Below, piece after piece: positions 40,451 to 54,285 of a stretch of DNA of 64,000 bases. The stretch covers positions 67,450,551 to 67,514,550 of the forward strand of contig CM067344.1 of assembly GCA_034190875.2 (NCBI GenBank), in the 5' to 3' direction. Below the pieces are notes generated by a model, which ran no database searches, was not told the origin of the DNA, and was given only the letters and a program-made list of their open reading frames with translations. The stretch's first letter is position 1. Every line of letters begins with the position of its first letter. Made by a program: the position numbers and the translations under genes. The DNA comes from Urechis unicinctus. Taxonomy: Eukaryota > Annelida > Polychaeta > Xenopneusta > Urechidae.

Positions 40451-41653
40451 TTGGTGCATGCGGAATCCACGTTAAATACGAGGATAGACCATACAGGGCA
40501 GTGAATGGTAATTGAGTAAGTAAAGCATGTAATCTGAAAATGATATTGTGAATATTCACATCACAGGGCTGATTGCTTTCTGTTTATAGATGAGCCAAAA
40601 CTTGTCAACGCTGTCTATGCACCAAAGCCGTATGGCTTGAAAACATTTTTGAACAGGCTGTTGATAATTTTGGAAAGAAAAGTTTTTTAACCATTTTTTC
40701 AGTGACGGTGCTATGTAAGTGAAAACATCGTAGATTTCACAAACCGACGCCTATTGCGATTAGTAAATTGACGGCTTTGCAGTTTTTACAAACGAGCACT
40801 GAATACAAATTAAAACTTTTTCACGGGCATGATTGTGCACCAATAACTTGATGGCAAAGTGTTCAAAGGCGTGTTACTGGGATTGTTAGGTGAATTGTGA
40901 TAGAATAAATCTATCGATGACATAATAAACAAATACCGATAAAATGGTGGATTCCTAAGCACGGTATGCAATCGTACAAAAGAAACTTCGCGGCCATGCC
41001 CCATATTCATGCTTACTATTTATTTTTCCTTGTAGTTTTATAACATTTTACCAGAATATCGGCTTCACAAAGCGGCAAATAGGTTGTTGCAAACACACAC
41101 ATTCTCGCACATGTCTGCACAGTCTTAATGACCACGAATCTAACACGGTTGTTGGCTTCATTCTTCAAGATAAGGTTACTGAATGAATATACGTGTTGAA
41201 ATACATCCGCCTCATATTGCAATGAATTGCAGCTTTAGTAGGCCTAACAATGTTTGAAAACTACTGTAATATTTATCCGGTTGCTTCGAAACTACTTGTG
41301 GAAGCAAAACAGTCAGCGAGAATGAATGTTATTGGCTTATATATCCTAGGGGAGTAAACCCATTGGTCGTGCCGTGAATTTGGCGTTATTCTAGAAATAG
41401 AAATTGTATATTTCAGTCCCGTAGACTGAGTGAAGGAAACTGGACTGATCTAGGTCTATCATGTGTTAAGTACTTACAGCAGCGATGATAAAGTTCAACC
41501 ACCTATATGTGTGGAAAATCTAGATCATGGCTTGCTATCACTGATTTAATAGTATGTTTGATCACAGTCATTCAAAATGCTCTGTTTGCATTTGCAAGCA
41601 CAGATTTTCCATGTCAATATCTGGTTCATCCATGCTTTAAAAATAATATGCCA
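40451..41653. other. anonymous DNA between copies, no gene seen
   Basis: No similarity to either duplicate copy noticed. Minus-strand frames at 40810-41010 and 41016-41222 are short and without motifs. Confidence 0.55.
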
Positions 41654-41690
41654 GGTATATATATGTATACATATTGATATATATATATAC

Positions 41691-41771
<81 letters not shown>

Positions 41772-41773
41772 TT

Positions 41774-41844
<71 letters not shown>

Positions 41845-41848
41845 TTGT
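41654..41848. repeat. (TA)n array
   Basis: TA array with isolated ataca and attta interruptions. Confidence 0.97.
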
Positions 41849-42834
41849 ATACTTGTATATGTTGCATCAGCAAGAACATGATTGCGTTGCATTATAGCTG
41901 ACTGTAATATATCCCGCAGAGAATCTAGTAGAATGATTATCTACTAGCTGCTGCATATATTTGGAGCAACCCTATAGGCGACGGGTTGATATGACAAAAC
42001 GGGTTGATATGACAGCGCTGCACTTTTATTGCGAAATATGAGGGTGCCTTAGTTGTTCGTTGTCGGCATCGAATGTTTTATATTGTTAATTGCAACAGAT
42101 TCATGTAGTACATATTGTGTCACTACGGCGAGAAAATATAACCAATAAAGAGCGTAAAATGCAAAAACCGCTAGCATCGTCCCATTTATTGCACAAAGTT
42201 TGTTGCTCTGTTGTGTACTAGATAATTAAGAGATGTTTACTATGTCCAAGCCAAAAACAGGCGCTATTCATTCTATAAGCAACCCGCCAACCTATCAAAC
42301 ATCTGCAATATTGTGTTTAACAGCGCAGGCTTAGCAGTGCTATATATTTACATAACTACCACAGCCTGATCTCATTTCAACTATGCCATATTTAGCTACG
42401 GATGTGTATGGTACGCGGTGGGAATGAGATTTTGTCATATTATGGATTTGTGTCTCACCTTTGACATAGTTGTAATTCCTTATAAACAAAGCGCATAAAT
42501 TAGTTGAGCCACATAAAAGTGTCCTTCGTTAGGTATGGGGACAAGAATAGCATCATTGCTTACAGGAATCAAGAACCATATGTCAAAGTATATGCCATAT
42601 ATAAACTACCTGCTGACTGAAAAAAGATATTACGAAAAAGCGGCTGCATATTCTGATAGTGACAAGCGTAGAAATGTATTGCCTTAACCTAAGTCAAATA
42701 ACGTCATGTATTAGAGCGGTAATAAATGCTGTGCAAACGACCACCTTCATGCATTATTTTTATACATGTTAAACAAAGATAAATCAACTCCAAATGCTTC
42801 ATTAAGCTGTTAGACGACTGAGTAGAAGTATGCA
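41849..42834. other. anonymous DNA with a short 18-bp direct repeat
   Basis: gggttgatatgacaaaac at 41983-42000 is followed at once by gggttgatatgaca. No gene is seen in the rest. Confidence 0.6.
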
Positions 42835-43575
42835 CGTAAGTATGGATGCATGTATGTTTATATGTATGTAAATATGCATGTATGTATGTATGTATGTATG
42901 TATGTATGTATGTATGTATGTATGTATGTATGTATGTATGTATGTATGTATGTATGTATGTATGTATGTATGTATGTATGTATGTATGTATGTATGTATG
43001 TATGTATGTATGTATGTATGTATGTATGTATGTATGTATGTATGTATGTATGTATGTATGTATGTATGTATGTATGTATGTATGTATGTATGTATGTATG
43101 TATGTATGTATGTATGTATGTATGTATGTATGTATGTATGTATGTATGTATGTATGTATGTATGTATGTATGTATGTATGTATGTATGTATGTATGTATG
43201 TATGTATGTATGTATGTATGTATGTATGTGTATGTATGTATGTATGTATGTATGTATGTCTGTATGTATGTATGTATGTATGTATGTATGTATGTATGTA
43301 TGTATGTGTATGTATGTATGTATGTATGTATGTATGTATGTATGTATGTATGTATGTATGTATGTATGTATGTATGTATGTATGCTATGTATGTATGTAT
43401 GTATGTGTATGTATGTATGTCTGTATGTATGTATGTATGTATGTATGTATGTATGTATGTATGTATGTATGTATGTATGTATGTATGTATGTATGTATGT
43501 ATGTATGTTTGCATGTATGCATGCATATATGTATGCATGTATGTATGATCGTATGTATGCATGCATGTATCGAGA
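42835..43575 (+). repeat. (ATGT)n array, longest near-pure run
   Basis: The stretch 42878-43228 is uninterrupted ATGT, over 85 units. The rest has occasional atgtgt, atgtct and one atgcta interruption. Every frame is open, so any predicted protein here is an artefact. Confidence 0.98.
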
Positions 43576-45224
43576 TATGTAAGTGCTTAGGAAGCAAGAA
43601 GATTTATTTATTTGTGGTTTCGAGAAAATGACCATAATCATAACATACTCGCAAAGTAATTGATCAAATCGCGGTAGACAGTGTTGGATACTCCATCTTG
43701 CTACCTATGTGCTGACGTATCTCGAAACTTTTTGTCCTATAACAAGAGCAACCTTTACTTGCTTGTTTTGGCTTTGCAATATTTATTTCAATATGGTTGT
43801 GACAAAACATTATTTCATGCAATGTCATGAGGCAACAAATTTAATAAAGAAGTCATTTAGGTTGAATCGATTGGAATCATATCTTGTTGTCCTATGGTAA
43901 TTAATCGCGAAAGCTTATCAACAAGTAGACTTTAGCCTTTCAAATAATTGCACATACATGAGATACAATATATGCCTTTTCGGCTTGCACGGTGGCCGAT
44001 CACACATTTGGTTTTGTCATTTGTCAAACACAGATGTTAAAATGACATCCATTTTTCTTAATAACGCATAATAAATTGCATTGTTATCGACTTCCAAGAA
44101 CTATTATGCACATTTACTGCGATGATGTAATTCAGAACAAGATAATGACTTGCTAGTCGACGATATATGAGGGCAATTTATCAGTAGAGGACTGGCTCTT
44201 TAAAACCATTTTACGACGGCATCGTTTGGTCATATGTTATTGCCTCAATGCAATCCTGACAAACAACACTTGAAAAATATTAGCTCTGCAGGGTATTCGT
44301 TCCCCGATTATTCCGCCAAACCCATTCCTTTGCCTATGGTTTCACTAGATAGCAGATAGAAACATTGGGAATCTCGTTAAGTAGCCATCGTATCAGATGT
44401 CTAGCTAGGTGGTGAATAATCAATTGCAATAAAGTTAAGGTGGCTTTGACAAAACAAACCAGTCTTTGAACCATCACCACCCAATGCGGCAGTCCTTCAG
44501 TCAATAAAGACAAAGCGCATATCCCAACTCGGCCGAAGACGTCTCCAGGTTGCGGTTGTTTATTACATACCCACACCGTCATATTTCCGCATTGAGCATG
44601 CCACACAAATACACAAGACTAAAATGCATTTGTGCGATGATAATCATCAAATTTGACTGATGTCAATAACATCTCATGCCTGCTCTGTGTATCCGATTTA
44701 TGCAGTATGCATCAGCCGTATTATTAAACGAATGAACATGAAACAAATCAAAATTATATAACCGGTTTACAAATTCAACAAAACCAGAATATAGACAGTC
44801 ATGTGGTGAATACAGCACAGTGTGTCACCTATTGACCAGTTTATATCGTCATTGCACCTGCCAAACCAACAAACAGGAATAATTTGAGACAATAAATGTA
44901 TCTGTACTGCTGAGCAGCACCTGCCTGCGCTCTCTTCTGCCCGGGCAGTTAATATGCTGTCATGAAAACACTAATTGTCAAGACCTATCTTTCCATTCGT
45001 CACATTGCATCTGGACCTTAGTTGCACGCACGGTTGGGATGTTTCTGTGTCCCCCATTCTCAAACCTAGCATATAATTTAATCTTTGCATTCGAGTTATA
45101 GCTCTATATTTACACATATTCGCAAAGTAAATATATTATAAAGATAAAGAAAAAAACTCAGACTGTTCCTTAAGTGCCAAATACACGTTGCACCATATAC
45201 AAGTTTTATCAAGCATTTGTCACT
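43576..45224. other. anonymous DNA between copies, no gene seen
   Basis: No repeat, RNA gene or coding motif recognised. The frame at 44334-44606 (minus, 90 codons) has no known motif. Confidence 0.55.
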
Positions 45225-48200
45225 TGAGCAGCTTTTTGCTGCTGTATGAATATGAGGTCCATATCCTCTGTTTGTTTTGTCAGACATCGTCGCCACGTGT
45301 TACAGACTTTGTAACCCAGACTTCTGGTTTGTAAACACCGAGCTGACTAGATTACTGATTATATTAAAAATCAGGTTGCATAGACGGTAACTTGCTTTTG
45401 TATTTGATATATTGACCCACTCACGGGACGTGCCATAGCTTCTATTGTGTACATACCCTAGATAAACAAACAACGATAGAGCCTTCATCATGTTGATGTC
45501 TGCAGATTTGCAACGGAACGCTTAAGTAACTTCCTGACATCAATGACACATTAGCTAGGTACGAGAATGCTTAGTGGTAGATAGTCTTGTTCAGTGTGGG
45601 ATGCCAGGATGACGTGATTACTAATAATTAAAGCCGATTTCATGCGTTTATTTTTGTTTGCATTCGTAAATAGCTCTGTAAATAGTGCACTCCCCTTTGT
45701 TTGAACGCAAATATAATTCAAATTCCACATATAGCCCGCCATCCATCACACAGATAAAGTGGGATTTTACGAAACAGGTCAATTTTTCAACCTGAAACTA
45801 GCTTTAACCTGAGCTCCACAAGAAACAAATTATAACCAGAAGTTACGCTGATGTCTTTGCATTTAGAGTGGAAAACATAATAGAGACCTATGATCTATCC
45901 ATTTGTATCAGTTACCATAAGAAAAAAGCATTTGCCACGCGAGCTATTTGAATATTTGCCCATGGCATAATTGGACGCAAAATGATGTAATATTGCCTGC
46001 TTGAGAGCTCCTGCGACACTACTAGTCGATTTTAAATAGCGCATTTGGTCTATGGCGTTTATTTTGGAGGACGACTTTGTATTAAAACCCGTCTCAGCAG
46101 ATGCAATACGTGCTCCGTATGAAGATACGATAATGAATTTTAATGTTTAATGCTGACGTAGCAAAAATAAGCTGTCAAACAACGTTTTAAAATTGCTTTA
46201 TGTCACATTGTCTCTTCCATTGGTATGTGTGGCAATCGTAGTACGTGAACCATGATAACCGTTGTTGTGTTTACGCTGATTAACACATCAAATCGTAACT
46301 TATAGTAAGGCTCAACAACTCGGATCATCCTCATTTACAATAAAGGTTTTTGTAGGCATTTTGTCCGAAACCATACATTTTCTGTTGACTTGTCGTGTCC
46401 TTTTAAGTCATGTCCATATATCATGTAACCAGACAACGCCAGTTGCGTTAAATGCAACTCGTGATTGCTCCTTCGACTGAAAGAATAATTTAATATTTCA
46501 CCTTTTCATCATTTGTAGCAGCATAGCAAACAATATTTCATGATCAGGAATAGAGGCAATACAAGCGGACACGGAGGCACCGAAAACATAGTTCGATAGC
46601 ACATTAGTACAAGCTCGATGATATTTCGGTTGCTGAACAACAGAAGATGTGTATCTACGGTTAAGTTCACGCGTTATCCATTTCATCGTCTACTCTTACA
46701 ACTTTCATAACGGGAAGGTATTACAATGTTCTTGGTAATAGCACTTACATGACAAACAACTGGCATTAATACAACAGCCATAGCTAAAGAGGCTCGTTTG
46801 AAGTACCATCTTTTTTTAATCTATCAAACGTAACAGAGACAGGATGCCATCGACTGATAAACATGCTATGTGTTTAATCGTAATATGAATTATTCATCGA
46901 TTAAAATTTCCAATTCAACAAAGGTCATTCTCTTGGATTCGCCCACGGAAAACAATGTCGAGATTTATAACTCCTGAGAGTATATGCATTACTGAGCGCG
47001 CGAGCAAAGAACAATGTCGGTCGCATTTCGTTTATCTTTACCAATGCACCAAATTGTAGCATTTACTATTGATCCCTGGATTAGTCAATTACTGCAAATA
47101 GCTATGTCCCCGTGTTCAAACATCAACTCGCTGTAATGTAGATATATTCAATGATGATTAATTATATGTTGGATAAAACAGGCCGTTGTAGTGTTCAATT
47201 AATTTGCCGATGTCAATTGGTACTATTCAATGTCAGATTTCGCTCCTGGTCAGCATATGTTACGTTGTGTATCAAACCCGTCGTCGAGTGAACAACAAAA
47301 TATTTGCCGTTCTATTGTTTGCATAGTTGTATGGATCACCTTTCCTCAGTTGCGCCTAAATTGTATTGATCTACACCTATAAGCTGCAAATGAAGCTTCA
47401 TGGCAACATATGCAAGCAAACTGTTCAATAGGTGGGCAAACATTCTCTGATCGTACCTATTCCCTAAGAGCTGGGAGTCATTAATATTGATTGATCAATT
47501 ATAACAAGTGATTTTTTACCATATGAATAAAAAACTGTTCGCGTATTACCCGACCATGATAGTGTTATAAATCATTTCGGGTTGCTTACCTAGCTATTTA
47601 CTTTTCATCAATGGGATTTATGCAGACGGCAACCTCAGAACGCTATTTGTTTTTGGTAGGGGAGGGGGTTGGTTAGGATGTGTGGATGAGGGGTGGGAAT
47701 CAGATATAAATGACCATTGGATACATAGGCGCTGTCATAAGGCGTAACGAGAACTAAAGAGTAGACGTTTTGAAAACCATATCTATCACAGCATTACTAA
47801 CACTATTATTGTATCTCACCGAATAAGCTCATGAAGTAGCTCAGTGAGCTACCATCAACTGCTGTGTCCAGTCGGCTTACGGCACATACATTTAAAGCAG
47901 ACAAGTGTACTGAACCATATTATCCCGTTATATACATTTATTGGGGCAACATGTAAAAAGAATCAAGAACCATGACTTGCACTGCATTTGTCTGTGATTT
48001 GTTTATGTGCCTCTTTGTATGCCTTTGTCCGATACAATTTGAGCGATTGAAAGAAATTATATAGTTGATGCTCTAACCTTAATTGCTGAATGAAGCAGAA
48101 TAATACATGGGTAGAGTTTCGAATTTCTCACAGTTGATCCTGGAAATGTATCTTTCTTTTGCGTCGGATATAATCGATAATGAAGGCAATTAAATAGTGT

Positions 48201-49132
48201 CGAGCAGTGATAATCCCATCTAAGATAACACTTGCATGCGGGATGAAAGTTGCTTTGATGGTAAAGTGTGCAATGCGCTTATCAAACCAAACGCTCCTTA
48301 GGGTCTATAGCCGCAAAAACGATAATGTGATAATATGTTACTTGCTCATAATCTATATTCGGGTATCAGTAAAACATTGTTCTTTGTCCCCATAAAAAAG
48401 ATCATAAACGAACATTGCCCTAAACAATGTTGCTTTATCACATTATTGAAATTATCCGAATACATCCATTGTCTGATAAAAGTAATACTATGCATGGATT
48501 CGATAATAAACCCTAGAAGTAATTTCGTCGTTATTCTAACAGAGTTAAAACAATCTGCCAATTTATCACATTTGATGTATATAACTATCATTTAGCAATC
48601 CGATGTGCTTGAAAGGACGCCAATGATTGATTCGTATAAATATTGCATCGTTTAAGCGATGAAAATTCCAAAAACGCACTGATTACGAGATACAAGGTTC
48701 ATGCACCTTGGAAACATGATCTCAAATCAGAATTTACAATGATGTTTGGGACACATTTGAAGTAACTCAAATTTTATTGCACCACAATGAGTTGATTCCC
48801 TGTGCCTTTTGAGCCAGATTCGGGATATGGCTTAATGGTGTAAAATCCTTCGTTTCCCGTGCCAGCAGATTTCCAATTTGCCTCGGAATTGCTTATCGAT
48901 GTAGGCCATCAATCATTTAAATATTTAAGTAAATCCTGAAAAAGATCAGCAGCTATACGCAATCATACGTATACACCAACGAAGGAGTTGAAACACAACA
49001 TCCGTAAAATTATCGAGTTGTTGGTTTAATTGTGTAATCAGGATGAACTATTTATTATGAACGTGCCGATTGGTCAGGGTGGGTAAAGAATACAATGCGA
49101 TATGCTAAACAATCGCGCATGCAATTCTCACC

Positions 49133-49500
49133 ATGAGTGGATGCTATCCAGGGTGTCTAAGATAGTACAAAATAGCACGTTCTATATCGTTGAAATTATG
49201 TCAATTCGAAGAATATGAAAACTGCATCATAATTGCACTCCCAGCATAATTGCATTTAGCAGCATTTATTTGATGGACTATTGTCAGTGCCAGGCGCAGA
49301 ACGCAAACCAACGGTGCCATGTATGATTCACTTTTCGCTACAATCTACTGCTTATGAGACTCACTGGGCTCAGCTCAATTAGTATATTATATCATGGATG
49401 ATGACGCTGTATGTAGCCTTATATGAACGCCTTATAACGAGTTCAATTGCGCACCGTGTATTTATGTGCTAAAAACTTACATAAACATCGCAGGCGATGA
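49133..49500. other. ~370-bp segment present in copy B only
   Basis: Copy A runs straight from ttctctcc to acccttacaattt (28411-28435). Copy B has an extra segment between ttctcacc and accctcccaatt. An acc flanks both sides, a possible 3-bp target duplication. No inverted ends or coding motif were seen. It could be a small non-autonomous element or a deletion in A. Confidence 0.4.
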
Positions 49501-50224
49501 CCCTCCCAATTCCTTACGGATTTATGCAGGGGTTATAAGTCCCAACTCCCAATAAACGATGCAAATATGACATACAATCGTTCACAAGGTTAAATAAGCT
49601 TATTCTTTAGCTTTTTGACGATGCATTCATCATTTGGTTAACGCATCCATTCTACAATACGCGATTGCTATATTCTTATAGTCATGATATGCTCCTCATT
49701 AGCACCTAACGCACAAGGGTATTAATGTATTTTAGCATCATGCAATAATACCACTTAACTGACTGTAGTTTTATATCATAAAATGTGCATAGGCAAAGTA
49801 ATACTATAGCGATAAAAATGTACCGACATCATTTGTTCTTTGGGTGCTAAAATGCTGAAGCGTTACCGCAAAATCGCCATCGATTATGTCATGCACAACC
49901 GGTCACACATCTGGCATCAGTCTCAGCATAGATTTGAAAATGCAAATGGTAACATTCAACTCTTTGCAAATACATTCCCACATACGCCATGGATAATTTG
50001 TATGATATCTCACAACTGTAAATTACATGACTATCATTACACATCATAAAATAAGATTATAGTGGTATATAAGGATTTCAATTCCGTTAATTTCTTAAGT
50101 CAATATAATCAATAGTGTTTGATAAACTGCTATGTTTATTATATTATATAGTATTTATTCGCAAATCGAAGTTTACACAAAGTTATATTAATTAAGCAAT
50201 ATAAATATGAAATACATGAGTTGC

Positions 50225-51660
50225 TCATCGGCCTCTTGCAGTATTAGCGAAGTCAAAGTCAACATGTGGCCTTCGCGCTGCTGACACAATTTTTTGCAGA
50301 GCGCATATTGTCGCCTTGTTATCAGCTGATATTTCATTAAACTTAAAAAGCATTTTACGTGCATGGTTCAGGTTACTTTCATTAAATAAACTTAGTTGTT
50401 GGTAGTCTAACCAAAGGAAAGACAAACATTTCCTTACATTACAGACGCACTTACATTTGCGAGCATAGTGGCAAGCCAAACTTTGGGGTTGTCACTGGCT
50501 GTGCATTCTCCCCAAACATTTACAAATCGTAACAGTAGCTGAGTGTGTATATTTGGTCGGCCGACAAGCAGCGGTAAAAAACGAGACCTCGTTCTTCTAT
50601 CAAGCTTTAGAACTCTACTTACACATACAGCCAAGCTACACGTAATTTTTCAAGTGACTTTAAATCCAGTTTCCATAAAGGACTACCATAGAAGTTTGTA
50701 CAAAAGGAACCAAATAGCTTTGTATGTACGTCAGTGCGGCAAAAGCCCAATCTGGACATCAAAATTTTAGTACGATAAAATAACTCTCCTACAGCCTTTC
50801 CGATATTCGCATTGTAATTTTCATTACCTATATAACTTTCTAGATGAACAGCCTTAGAGTCTTTTTTTTTAAATGGCTCCATTCAACCGTAATTCGAGAA
50901 TTTTATAACATTGTGGAATATTGTAGCCCAGCAGCATACTTTTTTCACTATTAAACATTACATCGTATACTCGTCGCATATTGAAATCATAAGCTCGGCA
51001 GCAGTAACTAGGGAGCAAGGAGTGTTAAGTCGTCAGCTTATCTTAATGCACCCACAAACTGATGACCAACATGACATCCAACATTACTAAGTTCTAGACG
51101 ATTTAGCAGCTCGTCGATATAAATACAGAAAACGAATCGGTGATAACACACCGCCCTGCTTTATACCATTACTGCATTGGAATGCCTCAGACACATCAGT
51201 GCCCCTTTAACTAACAACGTTTGGTTGAAATACATATAAGGGAGCAACTTTATAATAGTAGGACACAAACCTCTTCGTATCAATAATTGAAACAATTTAA
51301 CATAATTTACCTTATCAAATACCTTTGATGCGTCCAGCATCACAACATAGCATGGCGAGTTTTGATTGACATAAAGATCAGTTACTGAGAAGTAGGATGG
51401 TATGGTTTAAAACCAAACTGGAGGTGACTGATGCTTAAAACATTAGAATACTGTGACAAAACAACGTTACCTAAAACCTTGCCTACAACACTACTCAGCG
51501 CTATAGATCGATAGTTATTGCTGTCACTTCCCGATTTCTTTTTGTTTGACATTAACGGAACAATCCCCGATCTAGTCATTTCAACTGTGGTAAATGAATG
51601 CACAATCATTGAATTAAATAGCAAAGATGAATAAACAGTTCGCGAGTGCCATTAAGGAAA
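50225..51660 (-). pseudogene. decayed CR1/L2-like LINE, RT and C-terminal region
   Basis: Minus strand, inserted in copy B only. In order: GIVPLMSNKK and NNYRSIALSSVVGKVL (51382-51624), HLQFGFKP, then after a frameshift LDASKVFDKVNYVKLFQLL (51161-51343, first catalytic Asp). GIKQGGVLSP follows near 51139-51167, then VFCIYIDELLNRL, then the ADDLTLLAP box (51011-51037). In that box the Tyr codon before the Asp pair has become TAA at 51038-51040. Beyond the RT come YNVMFN, SFCTNFYGSPLWKL (50619-50882) and C-terminal frames at 50434-50634 and 50225-50479. These are typical of the region after the RT in CR1/L2-type LINEs. At least three frameshifts plus the stop make it inactive. The 5' part with the endonuclease is missing, as expected for 5' truncation. 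AT-rich DNA below 50225 is probably its 3' tail. Confidence 0.88.
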
Positions 51661-52209
51661 AGGGAATGTACAAGCGTACTATTCAAATGTGGGTTGCAGC
51701 AATTTGGGCGGATTTAGGCGTAACTAGATCGGGTATTAATATTAGCAACATCATTCATTGACTATGAAAGACATTTATCAATTGAGAAGTTTAAGGATAT
51801 GTTATCACTTGCTACATATGGATTAATATTAATGCGATTAAATCCTTCACCATGTAGCTAAAATACACTGAACGAAATGTATTCAACAGCCGTCATCCAC
51901 CTTGGCTTCTTAAATGTTAACAGTTATTTATAGTGAAGCCTGTCGTGACATTATGCTCGGATTTTTGCATCCTTTGCCCGATGGAATCCATATTATGCAA
52001 CGCACATTTAAAGATAGCGCGCTGTCGTCTACTTTGTAATATTCCATTGCGCATTTGCGGTTCTTAATAACTGTAACTAAGCTTATACGATTGCCGTTGC
52101 AGCTTCCTCAATGTAATAATATTGGTTTTTTATATCGTTTTGATAAATTGGCAAATTGAGTCATCATATTGTTGTTCCAGTTGCCGTATCAAAGCCACCA
52201 GTTAAACTG
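51661..52209. other. anonymous DNA upstream of the truncated LINE
   Basis: No match to copy A could be seen here and no coding motif. It may contain a more eroded 5' part of the LINE. Confidence 0.4.
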
Positions 52210-52619
52210 CCAATTGTGACTGAGAAACGGACAAATTCAATACACAGTAAGAGAAAACAAATATGTCAATTGTGTACATATAACAATATTTGCGACTCTG
52301 CGGAAATTGCCTCAACTCAAATGCACGAGAATTACTTATTCCTTTAAAGAAAGTAATGCGAGGCTAATTTCATTTTACACTACAATGCGGTAAAACAATA
52401 CGAATCAACAACGAACGTGGGATGACAATTTTGTTAATTTAATGGGTAACAAAGTTGTTAACATAACATTCGGCATTCCTAGAATTCTAGGCCACTCATT
52501 GAAGACTTTCGAACACTGAGTAATGTTGCAGCAGTCTTGCAGGCTTGTGTTCATGTCACGTCGTGATGGCATCAATCTTATCTGCAACAATTGGTGCAAC
52601 ACATCCCAAAGCTTACAGT

Positions 52620-52875
52620 CTACAGTACTGAGTTATGGAGCTTTAAACTTGCCAGAAACTGCAGTCCACTGAAAAGACCGAATGCATTCAAGTCGATGTA
52701 CTTAATTGATGTTGACAGCGTGGTGTTTCGGGTTATCATCGAAATGATGATGGGACAATGATGATACCGGGCTGATCTGACAACATTGTTCACTGCGTAT
52801 GCCCTAATTACATTGAAAGCCAAAAAATAGACGCATCTGTTATGTTGCACTCGCCACAATCTCGCCAAACATTTA
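52620..52875 (-). other. conserved block, copy B counterpart
   Basis: Counterpart of 31499-31745 at about 93% by eye. The minus-strand frame is open for 82 codons. It shares internal words such as NTTLSTSIKYIDLNAFGLFS with copy A, but no known family is recognised. Confidence 0.5.
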
Positions 52876-53509
52876 TGATCGATTTCATAAATTGCCTATT
52901 AACAAAGTATAATCAGGCGCAACCAACATATTGAGCACAATAGCCATGTAGATATGTACTTCTGGTATTCATATAGTCAGAATAGCCAAATAATGTGTAC
53001 ATTTTGCACGATTATTTGATTTTTGACGTACACTGATTAAATGCAACGAGGGTATCCAGCAGGTGACTTATTACAGAGAGAAGGCAGCAATGATTTCCAA
53101 CTTATTGTTGCTATTCATCGTGTTGATTTGCTACGCTATAGCTTATAAAATTACATATTTAAGCCTCCATTGTCATTAGCTTGAAATAATTGTATAAATG
53201 TGTTTATGACGATGCGGGATCCCGCGCATATTATTTTTATCGGTCTTTGCACGTCACTTAGGCGTATTGGTGTCATAGATTGTTAACATAGCGAGGGTTC
53301 ATTGAGCAGCACACAAATGTCACAAAGGGAACAATACTACGTACTATGTGAAACATTTTCCTATGTTGGTGGAATTATTATTCGCAAGAAATGTTATTTT
53401 CATTGTTATTCTGCCATACAAAGGTCCTTGTTTTGTTCAGAAAACTCGAATTTCATTCGAATATAAATGTACATGCATGCTCGAATGTATAAATGCACAG
53501 GCGCATCTA

Positions 53510-54285
53510 CACTCGTATGTATGATTGTACGGATGTATTGATGCATGTAAAGTATGGATGTATGCATGTATGTGTGTGTGTATATATGTATAAATGTATG
53601 AATGTGTGTAGGCATTTATGTAGGTTTTTATGTATGTATATCTGTATGTATTGATCAACGTATGTATGTATGTATGTATGTATGTATGTATGTATGTATG
53701 TATGTATGTATGTATGTATGTATGTATGTATGTATGTATGTATGTATGTATGTATGTATGTATGTATGTATGTATGTATGTATGTATGTATGTATGTATG
53801 TATGTATGTATGTATGTATGTATGTATGTATGTATGTATGTATGTATGTATGTATGTATGTATGTATGTATGTGTATGTATGTATGTATGTATGTATGTA
53901 TGTATGTATGTATGTATGTATGTATGTATGTATGTATGTATGTATGTGTGTATGTATGTCTGTGTATGTATGTATGTATGTCTGTATGTATGTATGTATG
54001 TATGTATGTATGTATGTATGTATGTATGTATGTATGTATGTATGTATGTATGTATGTATGTATGTATGTATGTATGTATGTATGTCTGTGTCTGTATGTC
54101 TGTATGTATGTATGTATGTATGTATGTATGTATGTATGTCTGTCTGTCTGTATGTATGTATGTATGTATGTATGTATGTATGTATGTATGTATGTCTGTA
54201 TGTATGTATGTATGTATGTATGTATGTATGTATGTATGTATGTATGTATGTATGTATGTATGTATGTATGTACATAGTTATATGT
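53510..54285 (+). repeat. (ATGT)n array, copy B
   Basis: Pure ATGT from about 53661 to 53870, then ATGT with atgtct, tctgtctg and atgtgt variants. It sits at the same site as the copy A array: the left flank aatataaatgtacatgcatg and the right flank with tccagggct are shared. Confidence 0.97.

Noticed and set aside
42835..43575. CRISPR array
   Set aside because: The repeats are contiguous four-base units without spacers, and the context is eukaryotic.
42802..43641. Open frames of 230-280 codons on both strands
   Set aside because: They are pure translations of (ATGT)n. Every frame is open in a four-base repeat with no stop word, and there is no protein-like content. The same applies at 25.2, 32.3-33.1 and 53.6-54.3 kb.
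52405..52602. Minus-strand frame as a Harbinger transposase remnant at the matching site in copy B
   Set aside because: No HARBI1 motif could be found in it. The segment differs from copy A but cannot be tied to the element.
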